Source: JAHRVQ01 sp046290215 (GTDB taxonomy: Bacteria > Pseudomonadota > Gammaproteobacteria > Pseudomonadales > Azotimanducaceae). Taken from it: 8,481 bases of DNA. Position 1 is the first letter of the stretch. Each line of letters opens with the position of its first letter. The notes under the pieces are model-generated. The model searched no databases. It was not told where the DNA came from and saw nothing but the letters and a program-made list of their open reading frames with translations. Made by a program: the position numbers and the translations under genes. The stretch spans positions 1 to 8,481 of the forward strand of contig JBKAGC010000160.1 of the NCBI GenBank assembly GCA_046290215.1, read 5' to 3'. Below, piece by piece: positions 1 through 5,947 of the stretch.

Positions 1-337
1 CATTCACCCGTACCACATTGTTGGAACCAGGCACCATAAACAGCAAACTCAAACGACCATCCCGGACAATATTCCGCAGAGAATCCATGCGGTTATTACC
101 ACGCCAATCTGGCAGCCAGAGGGTGCGTGAATCGATAATTTTCACCACACAATCAATGTCACCTCTGGGGCTTGCATCGGTACCCTCAGGCCCAACCGTG
201 GTGAGGATCGTAAACCGGGACTGGTTGATCCACCGCTGGTACAAGGGCGTGAGAGTAGTTTGCACCTTGTCTAGCGCACCCTGGAAGGCGGCATCATAAA
301 TGGATTCCAGTTCTTCGATACTGTTTATCTGACGCAT
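1..337 (-). CDS. Pyridoxamine 5'-phosphate oxidase-like FMN-binding protein (MSMEG_1061-like), 3' end cut off by window edge
   Basis: Reading leftward from the ATG at 337-335, the frame stays open for 112 codons to the window edge, so the C-terminal part is missing. The ATG has a GGAG Shine-Dalgarno (minus strand, 349-346) with 8 bases of spacing. Visible landmarks are a helical N-terminus (about 1-40), a strand with FTILTTVGPEG (42-52), the ASPRGD motif (55-60), WLPDWRGNNRMDSLRN (74-89) and LSLLFMVPG (96-104). This order (SPRGD, then P-D-x-x-G-N-x-R-x-D-S-L-x-N-I, then LLF-x-x-PG) is typical of the MSMEG_1061 branch of the PPOX split-barrel family, usually about 200 residues. The family binds FMN; physiological substrates are mostly unknown. 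It lies 32 bases after the hydrolase stop and is probably co-transcribed with it. Family assignment is fairly firm; the specific reaction cannot be told. Confidence 0.85.
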   Translation of the reverse strand, partial: MRQINSIEELESIYDAAFQGALDKVQTTLTPLYQRWINQSRFTILTTVGPEGTDASPRGDIDCVVKIIDSRTLWLPDWRGNNRMDSLRNIVRDGRLSLLFMVPGSNNVVRVN

Positions 338-369
338 GGCGCAAACTCCGTTTTGATTATTTGCCCGGA

Positions 370-1245
370 TTAATCTTCCGCAAAGAAGTCCCGGGTTAAG
401 GTTAGGAATTCATCTAACTGGTCATGCTGCACCCAGTGGCCAGCATTTTTCACTTCCACATGCCGGGCGTTTTGGAAAAACTCCAGGGGATCTGCACGGC
501 GGTTTTTGCCAAACCAGCTTTCCGAACCCGTGACCAGCAATACCGGCGCTTCAATTCTTCCCCACAAGCTGCGCGTTTGTTCCAGGGTCATATCAAATGG
601 CGACATCACGTGGGTGTAGTTATCAAACTTCCAACTATAAGTACCATCTTCATTCTGGTTTGAGCCATGTATGGTCAAATGCCGGGCTTGATCAGCGCGG
701 AGATGGCTGTTCTCTTCGTGCATACGATTAAACGCATCGTCAATGCTGTCGTACTTGCGCGGTGTGCGCGCCGACATCTTGCGGGTGTTCTCAATCCAAT
801 CCCGCATGCGTTCGTGAACCGGGGGAGGATCGTACACATGGGGCGGCGCCCCGGTTCCTTCAATGACAATCATTTTTTTAATGTGCTCGGGATAAACGCC
901 GGCATAACGCAATGCCACACCGCCACCAAGAGAGTGGGCAATAATATGTAACGGTGCAAGATTTTGCTGATGAATCAACTGGGCAAGGTCATAGACATAC
1001 TCACTGTGGGTGTAGGAGCTGCCCATCACCCACTCAGAATCGCCATGGCCACGAAAGTCCGGGGCAATAATGTGGTAGTCATCCCGCAACTCCTCCGCCA
1101 CCCAGTCCCAGTTATGACAATGGTCACGATTGCCGTGCACCAGCAGCAGTGGCGGTGCCTCTGGATTGCCCCAGTCCAGATAGTGGATTCGCAATCGCTG
1201 GGAATAAAAAGAATGGGATGTAGGGCTGGCTTTTTGTTTCGCCAT
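370..1245 (-). CDS. Alpha/beta hydrolase (epoxide hydrolase/esterase-like), 291 aa
   Basis: A complete single-domain alpha/beta hydrolase of normal length. The oxyanion-hole HG is at 37-38 (LLVHGNRDH), GHGDS at 66-70, the nucleophile elbow HSLGG puts Ser105 as nucleophile, and His270 lies in NAGHWVQ near the C-terminus. A cap region spans roughly 135-225. The catalytic acid is less clear: where many relatives have Asp after strand 7, this protein reads VTGSESW (238-244), so Glu242 may serve; Glu129 after strand 6 (VIEG) is the alternative position. A Ser nucleophile argues for esterase, lipase or C-C hydrolase activity rather than epoxide or haloalkane hydrolysis, which use Asp. No signal peptide, so cytoplasmic. 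The ATG at 1245 has a GGAG at 1255-1252 with 6 bases of spacing. It is first in a two-gene unit with the PPOX-like gene. The substrate cannot be predicted. Confidence 0.92.
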   Translation of the reverse strand: MAKQKASPTSHSFYSQRLRIHYLDWGNPEAPPLLLVHGNRDHCHNWDWVAEELRDDYHIIAPDFRGHGDSEWVMGSSYTHSEYVYDLAQLIHQQNLAPLHIIAHSLGGGVALRYAGVYPEHIKKMIVIEGTGAPPHVYDPPPVHERMRDWIENTRKMSARTPRKYDSIDDAFNRMHEENSHLRADQARHLTIHGSNQNEDGTYSWKFDNYTHVMSPFDMTLEQTRSLWGRIEAPVLLVTGSESWFGKNRRADPLEFFQNARHVEVKNAGHWVQHDQLDEFLTLTRDFFAED

Positions 1246-1273
1246 GGTGAACTCCGTGCCACGAAATAGACGC

Positions 1274-1279
1274 AGTATA
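1274..1279 (-). promoter_or_regulatory. Candidate sigma70 -10 box for the hydrolase operon
   Basis: The minus strand reads TATACT here (5 of 6 to TATAAT). It would start transcription near 1267, giving a leader of about 22 bases that contains the GGAG ribosome site at 1255-1252. No good -35 box sits 16-18 bases upstream, so the promoter may need an activator. A tandem TTAAGC repeat (1293-1298 and 1304-1309) lies just upstream. Confidence 0.4.
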
Positions 1280-1292
1280 ACCCAGGCTTGAA

Positions 1293-1309
1293 TTAAGCGC
1301 CGTTTAAGC
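1293..1309. repeat. Tandem TTAAGC hexamers, 11-bp period
   Basis: TTAAGC occurs at 1293-1298 and again at 1304-1309, one helical turn apart, in the divergent intergenic region. The second copy also belongs to an inverted pair, GGCTT (1285-1289) with AAGCC (1306-1310). The position upstream of the candidate -10 box of the hydrolase operon suits a regulator site. Short hexamer repeats can arise by chance, so this is tentative. Confidence 0.3.
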
Positions 1310-1320
1310 CCCTGCGCGCA

Positions 1321-1350
1321 TCGACGACCTTGTTGCGGTTGAGCTAAAAT
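1321..1350 (+). promoter_or_regulatory. Candidate sigma70 promoter for the DUF1631-PilZ pair
   Basis: TCGACG at 1321-1326 (4 of 6 to TTGACA) is followed after 18 bases by TAAAAT at 1345-1350 (5 of 6 to TATAAT). Transcription would begin near 1357, about 22 bases before the ATG at 1379. The geometry is good, the -35 match only moderate. Confidence 0.4.
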
Positions 1351-1378
1351 CAGCGCTTATCAGCAAATCAGCCTTCCT

Positions 1379-3193
1379 ATGTCTGAAATCAGGCAAGCAC
1401 TCATCCACAAGTACGCTCGTAATCGTAACGAGAGCGGTGACGAAACCGGTGCCGTGGATGCCTCTGAGGTAGCTGATTGGCTGCAAAATCTGCCAGAGCT
1501 CCCGGTTGGCCATAGCTTGCCAGCGTATCTAGAGGCACAAAAGCCAGACTGGCGACTGGACAACTTTACCTTTGCCACGCTCGCCAGCGTTGATGACTGC
1601 ATGACGCTGATTTTCAGGATCACGCAAATGGCACCCCATGTGGACGAGCAGTTTCACCGTGTGGTGCCCAGCATTGCCGCGTATTTGCTGCGAGAACCTG
1701 AACTGGCGATGGCCCGTTCAAGCGAACTATTTACCATACTGGATGCACTGAACCGCAGTATGGTGGGCTGGACGGCTGGCCTGGGTGCCGGTAGCAATAA
1801 ACTCCAGGCTGTATTTGATGATGCCATCGCAAAACTCTGCCAACCGGAAGGGCAGGATTTAACTGCCCTACTCCATGACGTCGAACAATTTGTTGATAAA
1901 GAAGCCAGCAGAATTCAGCGCCTTGAAGAACGCCTTGCCGCCACCGAAACTGGTGTGGTGCGTACTCGTCAGGCCAAGATGCTGGCGGCGGAGTTGATTA
2001 ACCAAAAAACTCAAAATCGCATAGTGACGGCATCTCTCAGTGAGTTCTTAACTGGTCCCTGGTATGGCTCATTACAGTTATTGGTGAATGAACAAGGCAT
2101 CAACAGCGAGGCCTGGCAGCGCGCATCAGCCCTCACAGAGACACTACTCTGGACTTACCAGCCCATTGATAACGACGCCGACAATGCAGCCCAGGAAAAA
2201 CAAAAACTCTACCGCATAATTGAGCATTTGCCTGGTGAAGTGCGCGAGTTGCTGGTGGCCCTGGAGCACAACACCGATGCCGCTGAGTCAGCCCTGGATA
2301 CCCTGGAAGCCGACCATGTAACCATTGTGTCTGGGTTACCGCTTGAGCCAGTAGAGTTTGCGCCAATCGAAAGTGAAGCCACCGAGTTGCCTTCTAAAGT
2401 CAGCCGTGTGCTACTGCGTAAAGTCAAAGAGCTAACCCCAGGACAATGGTTCAGTCACGAAGAAGCTGGCAACACCCAGCTCATTAAACTGGTACTCAAG
2501 CTAGACGATGTTAACCAACTGCTGTTTACCAATCGCAACGGCATGAAGGTGTTACAAAAGAGTTTTGATGAGTTCGCCTATGACCTGTCTTCCCACGTGG
2601 TCAAGGTCATCAATCCTGAAGCGGCGTTTTCCTCAACCTTTAAAACTTACTATCGCGGCATGGTGGATGAACTCAGGAAGTACAAACAACTGATCAACGA
2701 ACGTAAAGCCGAGGTTATTCGGCTTGACGAGGAACGCAAAAAAGCCCAGATAAAGGCCCAAACAGAGGCTGCTCAATTAGCGGTCGCCAAGCAAGAAGCG
2801 GAACGCGCGCGCGAGGAGGCGTTGGCAGCCAGGCGACTCGAAAGTGCCAAACGAGAGGCGTCAAAATCTGAAAACGCTGACCGGGTTGCGGAGTTTACGC
2901 AAATCGTTGCCAGCCTCGCCACCGGTGCAGAAGTGCTATTGCCCGATGCGACTGGCACCAAACAAGTCTGCAAATTGGCGGTGAAAATTGCCGCTGCGGA
3001 CAAACTTATCTTCGTTGATCGCAGCGGCATGAAAGCTGGTGACTACACAGCAGAACAACTCGTCCAGCTCTTGGTCGCTGGTGACGCAGAGTTGGGTGAG
3101 ATGGGTATCGAGTTTGAAGATACCCTGGCCGCAGTGGTGAGCAAATTACGATCTGATCGGGAGAAGAGCTACGATGACCTCACAGGAAAATAG
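1379..3193 (+). CDS. DUF1631-type protein with coiled coil and two related C-terminal modules, 604 aa
   Basis: I recognise this as DUF1631-like from EFLTGPW (222-228) followed by a W-x(n)-LLWTYQP segment (246-262), and from the module ending in LLFTNRNGMK (381-390). Residues 1-310 look mostly alpha-helical. Residues 345-411 form a beta-rich module (LTPGQWF ... KLVLK ... LFTNRNGMK). A strongly charged Lys/Glu/Arg/Ala coiled coil follows (about 430-500). A second, similar module (503-571: LATGAEVLL ... KLAVK ... IFVDRSGMK) and a short helix end the protein. No signal peptide or membrane segment, so cytoplasmic. Function is not established. The ATG is the only usual start after the in-frame stop at 1340-1342, yet it has no Shine-Dalgarno. 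DUF1631 proteins I know of are often longer at the N-terminus, so this may be a short form. It overlaps the PilZ gene by 20 bases, which suggests a shared c-di-GMP-related role (inference). Confidence 0.85.
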   Translation: MSEIRQALIHKYARNRNESGDETGAVDASEVADWLQNLPELPVGHSLPAYLEAQKPDWRLDNFTFATLASVDDCMTLIFRITQMAPHVDEQFHRVVPSIAAYLLREPELAMARSSELFTILDALNRSMVGWTAGLGAGSNKLQAVFDDAIAKLCQPEGQDLTALLHDVEQFVDKEASRIQRLEERLAATETGVVRTRQAKMLAAELINQKTQNRIVTASLSEFLTGPWYGSLQLLVNEQGINSEAWQRASALTETLLWTYQPIDNDADNAAQEKQKLYRIIEHLPGEVRELLVALEHNTDAAESALDTLEADHVTIVSGLPLEPVEFAPIESEATELPSKVSRVLLRKVKELTPGQWFSHEEAGNTQLIKLVLKLDDVNQLLFTNRNGMKVLQKSFDEFAYDLSSHVVKVINPEAAFSSTFKTYYRGMVDELRKYKQLINERKAEVIRLDEERKKAQIKAQTEAAQLAVAKQEAERAREEALAARRLESAKREASKSENADRVAEFTQIVASLATGAEVLLPDATGTKQVCKLAVKIAAADKLIFVDRSGMKAGDYTAEQLVQLLVAGDAELGEMGIEFEDTLAAVVSKLRSDREKSYDDLTGK

Positions 3194-3527
3194 GGTCGAG
3201 ACGAGACTCGAGTTAGAAGAGACGGTATTTATCGAGGTATTAACAGCGGCGGAAAATTCGGCTGCCAATGTGGTTATGTGCAGCTCGCTGGATTTCAGCG
3301 CCAACGGCATTCAAGTGGTGGTAGATGAAGACATTGCCCTGAACGCGATTCTAAGGTTGTGTATCGATATGCCGGACAAGGATCCGATTTTTCTAGTGGG
3401 CGAAGTGAAGTGGAAAAGAGCGGATACCGCCACTGGAGGTATCCGCCTTGGGTTTATGCTGTTCGACTCTGACGACAGTGATATCGCCCAGTGGAAACAG
3501 TTTATCGCCGATATGCTAGCTGACTAG
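3174..3527 (+). CDS. Single-domain PilZ protein, c-di-GMP receptor type, 117 aa
   Basis: Nearly the whole protein is one PilZ domain. The two ligand-binding motifs are intact: RxxxR as Arg7-Arg11 (RVETR) and DxSxxG as Asp40-Gly45 (DFSANG), followed by the usual strands, a V-G-E-V-K-W segment (75-80) and GGIRLGFMLFD (88-98). Proteins with both motifs generally bind cyclic di-GMP and change contacts with a partner; single-domain PilZ proteins work as adaptors in motility, exopolysaccharide or pilus control. The ATG at 3174 lies inside the end of the DUF1631-like gene (20-base overlap), with a purine-rich GGGAGAAG at 3160-3167, 6 bases upstream. Placing Arg7 near the N-terminus is normal for the family and supports this start. 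The overlap suggests translational coupling and a stoichiometric partner. No membrane segment. Its stop interlocks with that of the convergent acyl-CoA dehydrogenase gene. Confidence 0.93.
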   Translation: MTSQENRVETRLELEETVFIEVLTAAENSAANVVMCSSLDFSANGIQVVVDEDIALNAILRLCIDMPDKDPIFLVGEVKWKRADTATGGIRLGFMLFDSDDSDIAQWKQFIADMLAD

Positions 3528-4705
3528 TCTGGAAGTCCGAGAACACGCTTGGCAATGATATTCAGCTGAACTTCCGAGGTACCGCCCTCAATGGAGTTAG
3601 CCTTGGTTCGCAACCAGGCGCGGGTTCGAGTCAGCTCATCATCCTCAAAACCATCCCCTTCCCAACCTAGCATTTGAGAGCCCATAGCCTTCAACATTAA
3701 CTCGTAACGGTTTTTATTTTGTTCCGTGCCGTAGAGCTTAAACATGGACGACGCAAAACTGGGCGCTTTGGTGGACTTGGATTCTTCCTGATTACGGCGC
3801 ACAGTAAGGCTAAAGGCCCGATCATTCATGGATTGATTAACAATCTCATCGCGTAAGTTTAAGTCCGCTAGCTTGCCGTTTTTGGTCCCCACGTATTCCA
3901 GGGCAATTTCTCGCACGGGCTTGACCTTCTGGCCGGCACCACCGCCACCACCAATCATGGTGCGCTCGTATTGCAGCAATCGTTTTGCCACGGTCCAACC
4001 ATCGTTAACCGTACCCACCACGTTCTTACGTGGTACGCGGACATCTTCAAAGAAGGTTTCACAGAATGGCGACAAGCCACTGATCAATTTAATGGGCTTA
4101 ACGCTAACCCCTGGTGTAGCCATATCGAACAGGATAAAGGTAATACCGTTGTGCTTTGGTGCTTTTGGATCGGTGCGGACCAGACAGAATATCCAGTCGG
4201 CGTGGTCTGCCCCTGAGGTCCAAACCTTTTGCCCATTAATGATGTAGTCGTCGCCATCGACCACTGCTTTTGTTTGCAAGCTGGCCAGGTCAGAACCGGA
4301 GTTCGGTTCACTGTAACCCTGACACCACCAGATCTCGCCCTTGGCTATCTTCGGTAGATGCTGGGCTTTTTGTTCCTCATTGCCATACTCAAGCAAGGCT
4401 GGGCCAATCATAGAAATGCCCATACCCACGTGCGCAGGCCGGGCATTAATGCGGCTCATTTCTTCTTGCAGGACACGGGCGTGGGCAGCATCTAAACCAC
4501 CGCCGCCATACTCGGTTGGCCAGGTTGGCACAATCCAGCCTTTTTCGCCCATGCGCTCCATCCAGATTTTGGTTTCTGGATTTTTAAACTTTGCATTACG
4601 ACCACCACCAGGACTTTCATCCGCAGGCATGGGTGTACGCATGGAAGGCGGGCAATTTTCTTCTAACCAGGCCCGTGTCTCAGCACGGAAATCTTCAAGT
4701 GACAT
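3524..4705 (-). CDS. Acyl-CoA dehydrogenase (FadE-like), 393 aa
   Basis: An FAD-dependent acyl-CoA dehydrogenase of typical length, catalysing alpha,beta-oxidation of an acyl-CoA thioester and passing electrons to ETF. Landmarks in the 393-residue numbering: helical N-terminal domain with YGGGGLD (66-72); the flavin-site signature YSEPNSGSDLA (131-141); INGQKVWTSGA (156-166); FFEDVRVP (218-225); LQYERTMIGGG (244-254); and C-terminal EGGTSEVQLNIIAKRVLG (373-390). The catalytic Glu of the MCAD type is Gly here (GGTS), while Glu247 in QYERT sits where long-chain and isovaleryl-CoA dehydrogenases carry their base. I chose the ATG at 4705 because GGGAG (4718-4714) precedes it by 8 bases; an upstream TTG at 4750 would overlap the preceding gene and lacks support. 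It follows the metallophosphoesterase stop by 19 bases, probably one transcript. A run of five Gly (251-255) follows the active-site helix start. Chain-length preference is not predictable. Confidence 0.93.
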   Translation of the reverse strand: MSLEDFRAETRAWLEENCPPSMRTPMPADESPGGGRNAKFKNPETKIWMERMGEKGWIVPTWPTEYGGGGLDAAHARVLQEEMSRINARPAHVGMGISMIGPALLEYGNEEQKAQHLPKIAKGEIWWCQGYSEPNSGSDLASLQTKAVVDGDDYIINGQKVWTSGADHADWIFCLVRTDPKAPKHNGITFILFDMATPGVSVKPIKLISGLSPFCETFFEDVRVPRKNVVGTVNDGWTVAKRLLQYERTMIGGGGGAGQKVKPVREIALEYVGTKNGKLADLNLRDEIVNQSMNDRAFSLTVRRNQEESKSTKAPSFASSMFKLYGTEQNKNRYELMLKAMGSQMLGWEGDGFEDDELTRTRAWLRTKANSIEGGTSEVQLNIIAKRVLGLPD

Positions 4706-4713
4706 AGCAATTA

Positions 4714-4718
4714 CTCCC
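4714..4718 (-). promoter_or_regulatory. Ribosome binding site deciding the acyl-CoA dehydrogenase start
   Basis: The minus strand reads GGGAG here, 8 bases before the ATG at 4705-4703. It selects this ATG over the in-frame TTG at 4750, which would add 15 unconserved-looking residues and overlap the upstream gene. Confidence 0.75.
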
Positions 4719-4724
4719 AACGGT

Positions 4725-5828
4725 TTAGTGGTTCTCTGGTTCGTATTCAAATACGGTAATTTCGCTTAGTGTGCCGAGGCGCATGGTTGGCCCCCAGGTC
4801 CCTGTACCCTGGGAAACATACTGACGCGCTTCGCCAATCTGGTACATCCCTTTTATGCGATTGAACACCTGCCCCACCGCAATATTAAACGGAAAAATCT
4901 GGCCATTATGGGTATGACCAGACAGGGTTAGCTCGATTTGTTTTTCGCAAGCCGCTTCGAGCCCGCGGGGCCGGTGATACAACAAGACCTTGAAGGCGTC
5001 CTCGTCCAGCGCAATGTGTTCAAGCTGCTTCTCGACCTGGAGCGGGTCTTCCTTATCATCGATGCCAATAATTTGGATGTCGTCTCGATAATGCATGGCC
5101 CTATCGATCAACACATTCACGCCAAGGTTTTCCAGCCGTTTGAGGATGTCTTCCACATCCTCATACTTCTCGTGATTGCCGATGCAAAAGTAAATTGGCC
5201 CTACCACGCTCTTCAGGGAGATGAGATCAGATTCAGGCACTCCGGTGGCATCAATAAAGTCACCGGTGATGCATAAGAAATCAGGCTTTTCCCGATTCAC
5301 CCGGGCGATAACGCGATCCAGAAACGCTTTGTTCCGCGAGCCAATGTGTACATCCGTGATTTGCACAAATCTAACGGGGGCCTTGAGCCGCGGCGATGTT
5401 AAATGGAACCGTTTCACCATGGGAGTCATGGCGATCACTGAACCTATCACGCCGGCGAAAAAGGTCACTGTGACCACTGACCAGGCGGCCACTTCGACAC
5501 TGATGGCAAAAGCCAGCACGAGTACCTCGAAAGCAATCAGCGACATAAACAAAATCGGACTAACACCCAGCACGATGTCCGCCATTTGCCGGAAACCTTT
5601 CTCTAGCAAACCGGTACGCCCGCGCAAATAAAAACGGCTGATAATCTGACTGCCCGCAACGGGCACCAGGACGATCAGGGTTAACCAGAGCGGCCACGCC
5701 AGCCAGTCGCCAAGCCGCAGTATAGGATAGATAAAAAGCGGCACATGCAGACCGAGCGCAATATAGAAAAAGCGCCGAAATTGTCGGCGACTTTGCTCAG
5801 CGTCGTAAGTTGTCTGGTTCTCGGCCAA
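4725..5828 (-). CDS. Membrane-anchored calcineurin-like metallophosphoesterase (YkuE/YaeI-like), 367 aa
   Basis: The C-terminal two thirds is a calcineurin-type phosphoesterase with the full metal-binding set: TDVH (Asp159, His161), GDFID (Asp190), GNHE (Asn218, His219), YHRP (His285) and GHTHNGQ (His305, His307). The N-terminal 140 residues hold four likely membrane segments (about 21-37, 46-65, 86-111, 115-134). Arg/Lys-rich stretches (RRQFRR, the 66-80 loop, and KRFHLTSPRLK) fall where an N-in/C-in topology would put the catalytic domain in the cytoplasm. Relatives YkuE and YaeI are metal-dependent phosphoesterases linked to envelope lipids; the substrate here is unknown. The start appears to be TTG at 5828: an in-frame stop lies at 5840-5838 and no ATG is available before Met82, which is inside the membrane region. 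No Shine-Dalgarno is visible. The acyl-CoA dehydrogenase follows after 19 bases. Confidence 0.88.
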   Translation of the reverse strand: MAENQTTYDAEQSRRQFRRFFYIALGLHVPLFIYPILRLGDWLAWPLWLTLIVLVPVAGSQIISRFYLRGRTGLLEKGFRQMADIVLGVSPILFMSLIAFEVLVLAFAISVEVAAWSVVTVTFFAGVIGSVIAMTPMVKRFHLTSPRLKAPVRFVQITDVHIGSRNKAFLDRVIARVNREKPDFLCITGDFIDATGVPESDLISLKSVVGPIYFCIGNHEKYEDVEDILKRLENLGVNVLIDRAMHYRDDIQIIGIDDKEDPLQVEKQLEHIALDEDAFKVLLYHRPRGLEAACEKQIELTLSGHTHNGQIFPFNIAVGQVFNRIKGMYQIGEARQYVSQGTGTWGPTMRLGTLSEITVFEYEPENH

Positions 5829-5842
5829 ATGGGGTAGCTAAG

Positions 5843-5852
5843 GTTATATAAC
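5843..5852 (-). promoter_or_regulatory. AT palindrome and possible -10 region upstream of the metallophosphoesterase
   Basis: GTTATATAAC is a perfect 10-base palindrome 15 bases upstream of the proposed TTG start. On the minus strand TATATA (5850-5845) could act as a -10 box, with a poor TTGGTA 14 bases further upstream. The leader would be only about 10 bases, in keeping with the absent Shine-Dalgarno. The rest of the 5829-5947 gap shows no gene and no convincing terminator: only GGTTT/AAACC hairpin-like repeats near 5879-5894, without a T run. Confidence 0.25.
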
Positions 5853-5947
5853 GAGTCTTGAATCTACCAAAACCACTGGTTTCGCACAAAACCCTCAACA
5901 GGCCATAAGGCGCGTGAATTCAACGACTCAGGCGCCACGAATGAGGG

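Noticed and set aside
3941..3955. CCACCGCCACCACC repeat-like run in the acyl-CoA dehydrogenase gene, considered as a microsatellite
   Set aside because: It simply encodes the five-glycine run with mixed Gly codons, and the run is too short and impure to be a slippage tract of note.
4341..4769. A 142-codon plus-strand frame opposite the acyl-CoA dehydrogenase
   Set aside because: It is a shadow of the well-conserved dehydrogenase on the other strand and has no family signature.
5221..5631. A 136-codon plus-strand frame rich in Ser, Thr and Lys
   Set aside because: It is antisense to the metallophosphoesterase catalytic motifs, with a composition typical of a reverse-frame artefact.
5907..5937. 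GGCGC ... GCGCC repeat after the lipoprotein stop, considered as a terminator
   Set aside because: It has a 20-base loop and no T run; the stem could be chance in a GC-rich patch.
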